Positions 17,496-26,125 of a DNA stretch of 64,000 nucleotides are shown here, piece by piece. The stretch spans positions 1 through 64,000 of the forward strand of contig NZ_JBHUJB010000089.1 in NCBI RefSeq assembly GCF_042683245.1, given 5' to 3'. Source of the DNA: Rubritalea tangerina (GTDB lineage: Bacteria > Verrucomicrobiota > Verrucomicrobiia > Verrucomicrobiales > Akkermansiaceae). The notes under the pieces were generated by a model. That model ran no database searches. It was not told the origin of the DNA and saw nothing but the letters and a program-made list of their open reading frames with translations. How positions within the stretch are numbered: position 1 is the first letter of the stretch; every line of letters begins with the position of its first letter. Both the position numbers and the translations under genes were made by a program.

Positions 17496-18188
17496 ATGAA
17501 GACGCGTAACGGTATTCCTTTATTGATCGTCATCGGGGCGGTTGGTATGGCTGGATATTTTGTAGTAAGGGCTGGAAATATCGATCATGAGAATGGTGGT
17601 TCGGTTACGGGAGCGAAGAGAATGGTGGAGAAGAACCGTATGATTCAGACGATAGAGCATGCGATAGAGCGCAAAGGAAGCGAAAACCCATTTGTAAAGC
17701 ATGTAGGGCGCTCGGTCCGTTATACTGATGAGGCCGAGTTTATGGATTGGGCTGAGGACTTATCCAGGAATGACTATGAAAAGCAGCAGCGTATGTTAGA
17801 CCTTAAGCACATTCACCGGGCTGAAGTGGTACGATCTGATGTATTAAGCTATCAGTCAGAGAAGATTTCATCAGAGGCTATTCCATTTGTGATTGATTTA
17901 CCATCGTTTGACGGTGGGGTTGAGCAAGTAAAAGTTACGCACTTGAGCTTACAAGGGCCGGAGAGTGGGGCGATGTGGGGAGTGTTAGTGGGAGATTCTC
18001 AAGCGAGTGCGGTGATTGGGTTTCACAATGGTGAGATGACAGCAAGGGTTGATAAGGACGGAAGTTTGCTATTTATTGATGCACTCGAGGACGAAGTGGT
18101 CATTTTACGTGAGGTCGATGAAGCGAGGGTAGCAAGTGACAAAAAGTGTGGCTGCAGTCTGCATGGTCATCACACCACACTTGATTGA
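17496..18188 (+). CDS. Exported protein resembling a metalloprotease propeptide
   Basis: A 230-residue protein with an N-terminal hydrophobic segment (PLLIVIGAVGMAGYFVV, about 9-25) that is a membrane anchor or signal. Its second half (GAMWGVLVGDSQASAVIGFH, then GEMTARVDKDGSLLFIDAL and REVDEARV) has the W-G-x-V-x-G-D...nG...I-x-P/A-L pattern of reprolysin-type propeptides. It ends with a Cys/His-rich tail (KKCGCSLHGHH) and no catalytic domain follows. It lies 144 bases after the metzincin protease gene and ends the transcript. The propeptide similarity is judged by eye; the gene may simply be a lineage-specific exported protein. Confidence 0.55.
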   Translation: MKTRNGIPLLIVIGAVGMAGYFVVRAGNIDHENGGSVTGAKRMVEKNRMIQTIEHAIERKGSENPFVKHVGRSVRYTDEAEFMDWAEDLSRNDYEKQQRMLDLKHIHRAEVVRSDVLSYQSEKISSEAIPFVIDLPSFDGGVEQVKVTHLSLQGPESGAMWGVLVGDSQASAVIGFHNGEMTARVDKDGSLLFIDALEDEVVILREVDEARVASDKKCGCSLHGHHTTLD

Positions 18189-18221
18189 GAAAGATTTACT
18201 GGAAGTAGTGAGCCAGTAAGA

Positions 18222-18259
18222 AGAAAGCCCCGACTCTGGGTTAGAGTGGGGCTTTCTTT
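18222..18259 (+). terminator. Rho-independent terminator
   Basis: AAAGCCCCGACTC (18224-18236) pairs with GAGTGGGGCTTT (18244-18255), with a short T-rich tail. It lies about 35 bases after the propeptide-like gene and between convergent genes, so it may serve both strands. Confidence 0.8.
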
Positions 18260-18436
18260 AGATAGAGAGGGAGACGTTTGTCTCATCTCTTCGGTGGCGT
18301 GTGGTGTCAGTGACGCTCATAATAAGTGGAGTTACTGACACCACACATAGCTAATGTTGGGGTATATTGTTAGGTTGAGTGGGTGAATTACTTCACTCGC
18401 TCTGCAAAGTTTGTTTTTTGGGGATAGTGTGATGGC

Positions 18437-18874
18437 TTAGTACCTTCTACGCATGAGGAGGGCGACACCTCCGAGTCCAAGCAATGCTGTAGTTGTGGGT
18501 TCAGGTACGGCTACGACGGAGAGTCCTACATTATCAATTGAGAAGTCTCTGGCTGTACTGTTTACATTAAGGCCACGGTAGACAACTTGTAATGTGTCAC
18601 CTGCGTCTGTGGCTTGTGCAGTGTAGTTGAGTGTGAATGTTCGGTAATTGCCGTTGCCGGCATTGAGAGTTTCGGAGCTACTTAGGATAAGGGAGCTATT
18701 ATCACTGAGGTTGAAGAGCTCCACATTGACGTTGATGAAGGATGAGTTTGGGTTAAATACGCGGGTTGTTAGGGTGTATTCTTCACCAGCCTCCATAGTG
18801 CCAGCGAAGTTAAATGTGACACCGATAGATATCATTTCCATCAGATGAAGTTGAATTAACAACCATGGCACCAT
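18437..18874 (-). pseudogene. PEP-CTERM secreted protein, C-terminal part (frame-disrupted)
   Basis: This frame carries the conserved part of a secreted beta-rich protein. It starts in coding terms near ISIGVTFNFAG and continues with YTLTTRVFNPNSS and NVNSTARDFSIDNVGL. It ends in a PEP-CTERM sorting signal: VPEPTTT, a hydrophobic helix (ALLGLGGVALLM) and RRRY. The sequence upstream of ISIGV in this frame is not protein-like; the true N-terminus is the fragment at 18810-19100, one frame away. The domain is homologous to the protein at 36307-36867. PEP-CTERM proteins are anchored by exosortase, which is not in this window. Confidence 0.8.
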
Positions 18875-19100
18875 CTAGATTACCGTCTAAGCTGGCACCA
18901 GAAACATTGGTTGAACCATCATCATCAGTTTGGACATTGCCTGTATTGATTGCTAGAAATGCTGTACCAAAAGGTGTCCAACCAGATGGGACTCCATTCC
19001 CAGAAGTGAAGAGTTCAGTGTGAGCTGTGAGTGCAGCAGAGGCTGAGGAGTGAAGGATCAAGAATGACGCTGTTAGGGTGAGTAATTTGTTCTTTTTCAT
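18810..19100 (-). pseudogene. PEP-CTERM secreted protein, N-terminal part (frame-disrupted)
   Basis: This frame encodes a signal peptide (MKKNKLLTLTASFLILHSSASA) and a mature start LTAHTELFTSGNGVPSGWTP, then runs to SSDGND before shifting out of frame and stopping after six further codons. A dinucleotide loss in a TCTC tract near 18838 would explain the break, because restoring two bases gives GND-ISIGVTF. The gene has its own upstream region with TGAAAC boxes, so its transcription appears linked to the polysaccharide locus. Confidence 0.78.
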
Positions 19101-19172
19101 GTCCCTGATATTGTCAGTTGGACAGGATATCTGGTCAATGTTTGAAGTGTTGGTTTGTGTGTTTGTATTCTG

Positions 19173-19214
19173 ATATGAAACAATGAGTTATGAAATATTT
19201 GTTGTGTTTCATAT
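19173..19214 (-). promoter_or_regulatory. Inverted TGAAAC/GTTTCA boxes before the PEP-CTERM gene (candidate IclR operator)
   Basis: ATATGAAACA (19173-19182) and TGTTTCATAT (19205-19214) are exact inverted copies 22 bases apart, about 75-115 bases upstream of the PEP-CTERM start. The nine bases GTTTCATAT recur at 33043-33051 in the iclR-kdgA divergent region. KdgR/IclR-type operators of enterobacteria also contain ATGAAAC/GTTTCAT. The repeats are seen; the assignment to the local IclR protein is inference. Confidence 0.5.
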
Positions 19215-19221
19215 GAGGATC

Positions 19222-19250
19222 AAAAAAGCCATTGGAAAGCATCCAATGGC
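19222..19250 (-). terminator. Rho-independent terminator of the PL8 operon
   Basis: On the minus strand GCCATTGGA pairs perfectly with TCCAATGGC (19228-19236 with 19242-19250, 5-base loop), followed by six T. It lies 26 bases after the stop of the last lyase gene and ends the large uronate operon. Confidence 0.88.
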
Positions 19251-19275
19251 TGATCGAGAGGTGGGATGTTAGTGG

Positions 19276-22200
19276 TTATTTTTGGAGTGAGAAATTAAGC
19301 GATTGGCCGCGGTGTGTGGGGACATTGAGGTGGGTATTCCCATTTCGGTGTTCATGTGTGATAGAGGAGTTATTGGGGGTCCAATGGCCTCGAATACAAA
19401 TGGATGTCTCAGGGGGAGAGGGGGCGGTTCCGATATCGGGCAAGTTGATATCAGTGATGCTGATATCTAGCTTGTTAGAGGATATTTTTTGTGTGAGAAC
19501 AATTGCGGTACGGTCGATGGATTGGAGGTAGGCATTCGCGACGCTTGGTTGTGAGAATGGACGGAAAACAGTAGTGGCTTCCAATTTATTTTTCTTACAA
19601 CGAATGGTGTGAGCGACATCATCTTGTTGGACGACTGTGATTGGGTTAGTGGTTGCCCACTCGCGCAGTTTTTCTTCATTGGAATCTGGTAGGATATAAT
19701 AAATGTACTGTGCATTACTGGGGTTGGTTCCGTGATCGATCCAGGCGAGTGAGAAGTCACCCTTGGTGGTAGCTTTTGTTTTATTGTGTCTGGATTGTTG
19801 GGGGCCAGAATAGCTTTGGTGGTTTTGTGTGTTAGGAATGAAGTAGGCTGTTCCGTATGGATCGATGTACCAATTCTTCCCCTTGTTGCTCAGGTTGTTT
19901 GAGCTTGGGATGCTTGCTTGGAAGAGGGTAGTTTGCGTGGGGAACTGATCTGATTTATTAGAGATGTTTGACCCAAGGCAGACGACGACGTTGTCGACAG
20001 CAAAGACACTTTTTCTGACTTTGAGGGATTGTTCTGCATTTGATGGGTCAAGCTGGAAGAGGAAGGCTCCGAAAGTAGATTTGAGGTGGCCGGCTCCTGA
20101 TGGATGTGTTTGTTGTTTTGGTGAGGCTCCATAAAATCCAGTGCTGCCCTCAAGGGTTTCGAGTGGCAGTTTGAGTGTTGTGGCACCTGGGAGGCGTGAC
20201 CAATCGTATCCGTCTTGTGTTTGTCCACTCGTGTGGGCTGTGGTGTTTTTATAGATTTGGATTGTGCCGTGGCTGAGGTAGCGACCATAGCGGTTATCTT
20301 TACCGTATGTTTCATGCGATTTGATGCCATTGCCATAGCCTTTGAGATGTAGGGTGGTTTCACCGCACTTATAGGTGGCGCCGGCATTGTAGTTCATTGG
20401 GTAAAACCCGAGTGCTTGTGTTGGGTGGATTTCTTCGTTGAAGAGTTTTTGGCTATTGCCACCAAACATGGCAAGGTAGGCGGCGGCAAGTTCGCGGTCA
20501 AATGAGTCGGATCCTGGAGGTGATAGAGCGAGTGTGAGCATGGGTGAGCGCCACGATTCGATGCCGTGGGTGATAGGGTGTCTACCGCAGGCATTGAAAC
20601 CTGAATACGGGAATGCCCAGAACTGAGAGCTTAAGAAGGCTGATTTGAGTCTGGCGTAGGCAGCTGGTGATATTTCAAAGGGTGTGTTGTCGAGTGGGCC
20701 GACGACGGAATCTACCACAGTGCGTAGGGCTGGCACTCCGTATCCATGGTAGTGCATGGCATGGTGGAAGAGTGAGCCATCTGGTTTGATACCACCGGAT
20801 TTGCCGCTAGCAGGTGCGGCGATAGAAGCCGAGAGCCAATCTGAATAGCGCTGAAGTCGTCCGGCTTTAGAGGCGTCATCAGCACCCAGGCTTTGGATGG
20901 TGAAGTCTGACTTTGATAGAGTATTGAGGTAGTCCATGTTGGCATGGTCTGGTGGAGGGGCGTACATCTGATTGCTATTATAGAACCAAACAAGTGCTTC
21001 ACGTGCTGGTGAGAGGAGTCCAGCTTTAGCCAATGGTTCCTGCATGCGCTGGATAGCGGGCACCCAAGCACGCGTGTTGTAGCCAAAGTGGTGCATGGTG
21101 CCTAGTGAACTACCCGCAGCAAAGCCTTGATCTAGTAGATGTTCTGTCAAGAGGCAGAAGATTGTTTCTAACCGCTTTGTGGATGGGGATTCTTTTTGTG
21201 AAGCTGGCAATGCTGCGTAGGTATCAGCAATGGACTTCATGAAGTTTGTATAATATTTGAGGGTGTGAATGGGGTTTTTGTTGATTGAGGAGGGGGCTGC
21301 TTCCAGATGATGGAGCATGTATATATGGGCTCCTCTGATACCATTGCTATCTTTTGTGATGTTGTATTCTGCGAATCGCTCCTCAATTTGCTCGAGTCTC
21401 TTATCTGATAGAGGGGTGGATTTTGGTGGTGTGTAGAGCGACTTCAGCTTTTGGAATGCGGCTTTGTGGGAATCAGTAAGAGGGATTGGCTTAGCATTAG
21501 TGGCAGCAAGATCATACCAATGCATGATGGGGTCCCAGTGGCCTGAGGTTAGTTGGTCGGCATTGCGCACGAATGGCACTTGGTAGTCACCGTGTTGGTG
21601 TCTGGCGTCGATGAATTTATGCATGACAAGATCTCCAATTCTAACAGAACCATTAGGTATATTAGGTGGTGATTCTATAGTAAGCGATTGGAGTGGTTGG
21701 GTGGGGGTGCCCTGCATATCTCGGTCATAGGAGACGGTGGCCATACGCCAGCCGGTGAAATTGAGTCCGAAGTTGAAGAAGCAGACTGGGTCAGTTTTTT
21801 GATGGGAGTAGAAGTTGAAGCGCAGCTGAGCGTCGGTATGTGGTGTTTTGTTATAGATCCAGACGACGAAGCAATTTTGGGTTGGCTGTGAGAACTTAAA
21901 TTTTGCTCGGGCAGCCTTGGGAGGCATCCAAGGAATGGGGCGCTGTATGGTGATGGTGGATTGCCCTTGCCACTTCCAGAGGAGGGAGCCATTGCTCCAG
22001 ACATAGTGGTTGGGATCGATGGACAGTGAGGCGTTTGTCCAGCTCATTCCAGCAGGGAGATGTGTGGAAGTATAGGCGATATGCTGTGGGTCAGAGTCCT
22101 CGCTGGTTACGTATTGAGAGGACTGGCCATCATTGTAGAGTGTGGAGGGAGCTGTGCGAGTGGGGAGGTTTTTTGAGGTGCTGGGCTGTGGGGCTGGCGG

Positions 22201-22299
22201 TGGAGTGTGTGTCTGAAAGAAGCTTGTGTAGGCTAGGTAGCCCAGTAAGATGAGAAGTGCAATGATTGGCAGTGCGCGGGTTGTTTTAGTGGCAGGCAT
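19276..22299 (-). CDS. PL8 polysaccharide lyase (chondroitin ABC lyase type), copy 1
   Basis: A 1007-residue exported or membrane-anchored lyase expected to cleave uronate-containing glycosaminoglycan by beta-elimination, leaving an unsaturated uronate end. The N-terminus has one hydrophobic segment (PIIALLILLGYLAYTSFF) and a Pro-rich linker, so it may stay tethered. The layout is that of chondroitinase ABC: N-terminal beta-domain (about 50-235), alpha-toroid (about 260-620), then the super-sandwich. Catalytic residues by pattern: His and Tyr in FHHAMHYHGYG near 513, Arg in CGRHP near 571, Glu in SHETYG near 663, followed by RYGRYLSHG and DGYDWSRLPGATT. It is the last gene of the operon, 16 bases after copy 2. 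Chondroitin/dermatan sulfate or hyaluronan is likely; exact specificity cannot be read. Confidence 0.87.
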   Translation of the reverse strand: MPATKTTRALPIIALLILLGYLAYTSFFQTHTPPPAPQPSTSKNLPTRTAPSTLYNDGQSSQYVTSEDSDPQHIAYTSTHLPAGMSWTNASLSIDPNHYVWSNGSLLWKWQGQSTITIQRPIPWMPPKAARAKFKFSQPTQNCFVVWIYNKTPHTDAQLRFNFYSHQKTDPVCFFNFGLNFTGWRMATVSYDRDMQGTPTQPLQSLTIESPPNIPNGSVRIGDLVMHKFIDARHQHGDYQVPFVRNADQLTSGHWDPIMHWYDLAATNAKPIPLTDSHKAAFQKLKSLYTPPKSTPLSDKRLEQIEERFAEYNITKDSNGIRGAHIYMLHHLEAAPSSINKNPIHTLKYYTNFMKSIADTYAALPASQKESPSTKRLETIFCLLTEHLLDQGFAAGSSLGTMHHFGYNTRAWVPAIQRMQEPLAKAGLLSPAREALVWFYNSNQMYAPPPDHANMDYLNTLSKSDFTIQSLGADDASKAGRLQRYSDWLSASIAAPASGKSGGIKPDGSLFHHAMHYHGYGVPALRTVVDSVVGPLDNTPFEISPAAYARLKSAFLSSQFWAFPYSGFNACGRHPITHGIESWRSPMLTLALSPPGSDSFDRELAAAYLAMFGGNSQKLFNEEIHPTQALGFYPMNYNAGATYKCGETTLHLKGYGNGIKSHETYGKDNRYGRYLSHGTIQIYKNTTAHTSGQTQDGYDWSRLPGATTLKLPLETLEGSTGFYGASPKQQTHPSGAGHLKSTFGAFLFQLDPSNAEQSLKVRKSVFAVDNVVVCLGSNISNKSDQFPTQTTLFQASIPSSNNLSNKGKNWYIDPYGTAYFIPNTQNHQSYSGPQQSRHNKTKATTKGDFSLAWIDHGTNPSNAQYIYYILPDSNEEKLREWATTNPITVVQQDDVAHTIRCKKNKLEATTVFRPFSQPSVANAYLQSIDRTAIVLTQKISSNKLDISITDINLPDIGTAPSPPETSICIRGHWTPNNSSITHEHRNGNTHLNVPTHRGQSLNFSLQK

Positions 22300-22315
22300 G
22301 GTGGTAGAGGATGTC

Positions 22316-25300
22316 TTATTTATTGAGTGTCCAGCTGAGTGTTCTGCCTCTGCGGGTCGTGCAACGCAGGGTCGTTGTGTCGGAAGTGTGGCTTATTTCG
22401 GCAGCATCACCTTGGGAGAGGGAGTAGATCCCTTTTAGGGTGATAGAGAATGTGGCTTGTTCGTTGCCATTGCCTGGTTTCACGAATATCTCACCAGGAA
22501 TCATGCCCCCTTCATTGCCTGGCATGCGAAGGTCTGGGTCACAGAGGTTTAACTGGAGGGAGGCATCGGTCTCATGCGTCATGATTAGACAAGGCGCTGA
22601 AATTTTGAGGATGGGAGATTTAGCTTTTGGTGGGTGGGGGGTGAAGAGGGCGTAAGTTGTCGATTGTTTGTGTTGGACGACATGTGCTTTGTCATCGTGT
22701 TGGAGGATCTTGATGTTCGAATTATTGCGGAATGCGTTTGCGCGTTCTTTGGTGGGGTTGACGAGGATGGAGTAGTGGTACTTGGCATTGGTGGGGGTGA
22801 TTCCGTGATTGAGGTAGGCGACTTGGTAATCACCTTGAGTGTGAGGGTTTCCTTGGGTGGAGCTCACGGGGTAGCCTTTACGTGATGGGTAGTGGTAGCG
22901 TGATTTCTGAGTCTGTCGTTTGATGTTCAGAGCATCTTGCGAGGGGACGAAGTAGTAGTTCCCCATGATGTCTATGATCTCACAAGGGGCATTGGTTGTT
23001 TCCGAATAGGGGAACTTTGTGATTTGAGATGTGTTTAGCTGAGTGTGAGACTTTCTATCAGGGAGAGCTTGTTGGAAGAGGACTGTTTCAACGGGGTAGG
23101 ACGGGCTAGGCCCTGAAATGGCGGAACCAAGGCAGATAATGGTATCATCAAAGAAGCTGTATGATTTCAGGGCGTGAAGGCCGCTGTTAGGATTTCCTTG
23201 TTCGACTTTTTCCCTGAGACGCATGGCGAAGAGTCCGTTTGTGTTGTTGAGGTGCGTGCTGCCAACGAAAGTCTCCTCAGTGGTGGGCATCATGATGACT
23301 TTTTCAAATGGGAGTTGATCTATTGGCAGGTGTGTGATGGTGGCACCTGGTGGGCGTGACCAATCCCAGCCGTCTTCACTCACTCCAGAGCCAGCAAGCC
23401 CGTCGAGGGGCAGGATTTCGAGGGTGCCATGGCTTTGGTATCTACCATAGTGATTGACTGGCCCATAGATTTCGCTGGCCCAAACGTAGCGGCTGTGACC
23501 ACGAGCAAGGGCCAGCCAGTCGGCTCGGCGATGAGCATTCATGTGGGCGTAGGGAAATGTCCAGTGGCCGTTTGGGCTTGATTCGGGGGAGCATTGAGGC
23601 AGCTCGTCTTTTAGTTCAGGGAAGAGACGGAGGGCCGCAGAGGCAACATCTGGATCGATAGTGAGTGTGTTGTCAGGGTTTCCGGCGTGGGCAAAATCTA
23701 GGAAGGCGCTGCGAATAGCTTTTAGACCATCTTGCGGGTAGGGGTGACGTCCACTAATGGAGCGTGGCCAGCTGTAGAGGTTGCTCATCACACGCATAGA
23801 GAGAAGGGCTTTATGAAAGCTTCTGTAGGCCTCTTCTGAGAGTCGAAGTTCGGTTTGTGAAAAGACTCTGAAGAGTGAGGCGAGGGCATTGAGGGCTCCA
23901 GTTTCATAGGCTGGGTAGTGGCCCCAGTGGTGGAATGCTGTGCCGTCTTCTTTGAAGCCACCGTTATTACCATGGCGGTCATTCGTGATGGTCGCGCAGA
24001 GCATGGTTCTCCATTGTTTGAGGGCATAGAATCGTTCACCCTCATTGTGGGTCATGAGAATGGCTTGGAGCTGTGGCTTAGCGAGAGTGTTGAAGTAATC
24101 TAGATTTGCGTAGTGAGTACTTGCAAATGGGGCGAAGCAATAATGAGCGTCATTGAACCACTGTAGTGATCGTGCGACTTTGTCTCTCAAGTGGTGCTTC
24201 TCTAAGAGTACTCTGGTGAGGAATCCTGCAGTGTAGTATTCGCGGGAAGAATAGCCGAAGTGGTGGAGGGTTCCTTGGCCGTGGCCTAAGTGCCAACCCG
24301 ATTTCAGCAGGAGCTTGTTGAGGTTGATGATCATCTCAGCAAGTTCTTGTTTCTCGCTTTGGTTTGCTTGGTAGAAATGCCAAGCTTTGGCTAATTGGAG
24401 GAGGAGCTTGCCAGTATTTTTTAGATCGTATTGTAATTCTAGGCGGATGGATTCTTCTATTTCGAGTCCTTTGTAGATGTCTGTTGTGTGGAGGTAAAAA
24501 ATGTGTCTGCCATTGACGCTACCATCAGGCTTTATAGTGATTTGGTATTGTGCGTATTTGTTTCTGATGGCTTGGAGGTTTGGGCTAGTGTTAGATTTTA
24601 GTAGCGTGGCCTCGAGTGTGTCTTCTAACAATTTTAGAGTATGACTTTGTTGAGGGGAGATGGGGGGATTGGGGATCTGACGGATGGATTGGTGGTAGAG
24701 GTCGAGCGGTTTACCTTCACGGATTCTAGAGTGGGGATCATCTTTGGTGAATTGGTAGGATTGGTCGTGGCTTGGGTGGCGTCTATCGAATTGAGTGGAG
24801 GGCAGGAGGAGGTCGATGGCGACCTTTCCGGGCTTGCCATTGGGGGTGCGAATTTGCATCCAATCGAATTGTGCAGGAGGCGTGCCCTGCATTCTATTGA
24901 ACGGCACCATCATGGTTCTCCAGCCTGAAAAGTTGAGTGTGTAGTCGAACCATGCGTCTGGTGTGTTGCTGCCATTTCTACCGAATTCAAAGCGAAGTTT
25001 TTGATGGTTTTGAGGGGAGTCAGAGAAGATCCAGAGGTGGAAGACTGCAGCGTGTTTGCGTTGCTTGATAATTTGATTTGAAGCCTCAATTGGGTGGGTG
25101 AGTTTGAGGGTGCCACCCTTTCCATTCCATTGGATGGAGAGCGAGTGATGGCCGTGTACGGCCTCTATGGAGCTGCGTTTGATATCGACCCCTTCGGAAT
25201 TTTCAAATGGAGGAAGTGTGTTTTCGAAATCGAAAACTATCGGGCTGTTCGCAACGGATAGCTTGGTGAAAGCCAGCAGGAGTACTGAGCAGATGGTGAA

Positions 25301-25363
25301 GGCGGTAGTCACGGTGTGAGTGATGGTGTGGGTTGTTAGGCAGGTTTTCAGCGTCCCATCCAT
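22316..25363 (-). CDS. PL8 polysaccharide lyase (chondroitin ABC lyase type), copy 2
   Basis: A 1015-residue secreted lyase paralogous to the next gene. A signal peptide is likely in the first 40 residues (AFTICSVLLLAF). The PL8 signatures are closer to the classical ones: FHHWGHYPAYE near 476 (His, Tyr), SGRHPYPQDG near 537 (Arg), SEIYGPVNHYGRYQSHG near 630 (Glu), and DGWDWSRPPGAT. Length fits the roughly 1000-residue chondroitinase ABC group. The start overlaps the kduD stop by 16 bases. Two PL8 genes in tandem recall the Proteus vulgaris ABC I/ABC II pair, where one acts mainly endolytically and the other exolytically; a similar division here is an inference. Confidence 0.9.
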   Translation of the reverse strand: MDGTLKTCLTTHTITHTVTTAFTICSVLLLAFTKLSVANSPIVFDFENTLPPFENSEGVDIKRSSIEAVHGHHSLSIQWNGKGGTLKLTHPIEASNQIIKQRKHAAVFHLWIFSDSPQNHQKLRFEFGRNGSNTPDAWFDYTLNFSGWRTMMVPFNRMQGTPPAQFDWMQIRTPNGKPGKVAIDLLLPSTQFDRRHPSHDQSYQFTKDDPHSRIREGKPLDLYHQSIRQIPNPPISPQQSHTLKLLEDTLEATLLKSNTSPNLQAIRNKYAQYQITIKPDGSVNGRHIFYLHTTDIYKGLEIEESIRLELQYDLKNTGKLLLQLAKAWHFYQANQSEKQELAEMIINLNKLLLKSGWHLGHGQGTLHHFGYSSREYYTAGFLTRVLLEKHHLRDKVARSLQWFNDAHYCFAPFASTHYANLDYFNTLAKPQLQAILMTHNEGERFYALKQWRTMLCATITNDRHGNNGGFKEDGTAFHHWGHYPAYETGALNALASLFRVFSQTELRLSEEAYRSFHKALLSMRVMSNLYSWPRSISGRHPYPQDGLKAIRSAFLDFAHAGNPDNTLTIDPDVASAALRLFPELKDELPQCSPESSPNGHWTFPYAHMNAHRRADWLALARGHSRYVWASEIYGPVNHYGRYQSHGTLEILPLDGLAGSGVSEDGWDWSRPPGATITHLPIDQLPFEKVIMMPTTEETFVGSTHLNNTNGLFAMRLREKVEQGNPNSGLHALKSYSFFDDTIICLGSAISGPSPSYPVETVLFQQALPDRKSHTQLNTSQITKFPYSETTNAPCEIIDIMGNYYFVPSQDALNIKRQTQKSRYHYPSRKGYPVSSTQGNPHTQGDYQVAYLNHGITPTNAKYHYSILVNPTKERANAFRNNSNIKILQHDDKAHVVQHKQSTTYALFTPHPPKAKSPILKISAPCLIMTHETDASLQLNLCDPDLRMPGNEGGMIPGEIFVKPGNGNEQATFSITLKGIYSLSQGDAAEISHTSDTTTLRCTTRRGRTLSWTLNK

Positions 25364-26103
25364 CCGCCATCGACGACGAGAGTCTCCCCATTGACGTAGT
25401 TTGAGGCATCTGAGGCGAGAAATACGACTGGACCGATGAAGTCATCTGGCTGTCCCCACCGGCCAGCTGGAATTCTGGCCAGAATTTGTTCTGATCTGAC
25501 TGGGTCTTGTTGGAGTGCCTGGGTGTTATCGGTAGCGATGTAACCTGGGGCGATAGTGTTGATATTGACCCCTTTTGCGGCCCATTCGTTAGAGAGAGCT
25601 TTTGCGAGTTGGCCAACGGCACCTTTGGAGGCAGCATAACTTGGTACTGTGATGCCTCCCTGGAAAGTGAGGAGGGAGGCGGTGAAAATAATTTTTCCGC
25701 TGCCGCGCTCAACCATGCCAGCCCCCATTTCGCGAGAGAGAATGAATTGGGCATTGAGGTTTACATTAATGACTTCATCCCAGATGGCATCATTATGTTC
25801 AACTGCAGCCGCTCTGCGGATAGTGCCAGCGTTATTGACTAGAATATCGGGGGTGCCATGGGCGTCTTTGATTTTGGCAATGAAGTTGTAGAGTGATTCT
25901 CTCTCTGAAAAATCGCATTGGTATGCGAAGAATTTACGGCCAAGTTTAGTGACGGCATGTTCGGCATCTGAGCCATGGTTTTCCAGGGAAGCTGAGACGC
26001 CAATGATATCAGCACCTGCTTGTGCGAGGCCCCTAGCCATGGCGAGGCCGATTCCGCGTTTGCATCCAGTAACGAGAGCTGTTTTTCCAGTGAGATCGAA
26101 CAT
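25348..26103 (-). CDS. kduD: 2-dehydro-3-deoxy-D-gluconate 5-dehydrogenase (KduD-type SDR)
   Basis: A 251-residue short-chain dehydrogenase. It has the Rossmann motif TGCKRGIG near 13, NNAG near 90, and the catalytic Ser-Tyr-Lys set in SLLTFQGG...PSYAASK. KduD reduces 3-deoxy-D-glycero-2,5-hexodiulosonate to 2-keto-3-deoxygluconate with NAD(P)H, the step after KduI. The assignment to KduD rather than a generic SDR rests on sequence (MFDLTGKTALVTGC start, IRRAAAVEH) and on kduI, kdgK and kdgA in the same locus. It lies 22 bases after the TRAP large subunit gene. Confidence 0.9.
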   Translation of the reverse strand: MFDLTGKTALVTGCKRGIGLAMARGLAQAGADIIGVSASLENHGSDAEHAVTKLGRKFFAYQCDFSERESLYNFIAKIKDAHGTPDILVNNAGTIRRAAAVEHNDAIWDEVINVNLNAQFILSREMGAGMVERGSGKIIFTASLLTFQGGITVPSYAASKGAVGQLAKALSNEWAAKGVNINTIAPGYIATDNTQALQQDPVRSEQILARIPAGRWGQPDDFIGPVVFLASDASNYVNGETLVVDGGWMGR

Positions 26104-26125
26104 ATTTGATAGGTTTCAGTAGATG

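Noticed and set aside
18222..18259. Hairpin read as a regulatory RNA
   Set aside because: It has the plain form of a terminator between convergent genes.
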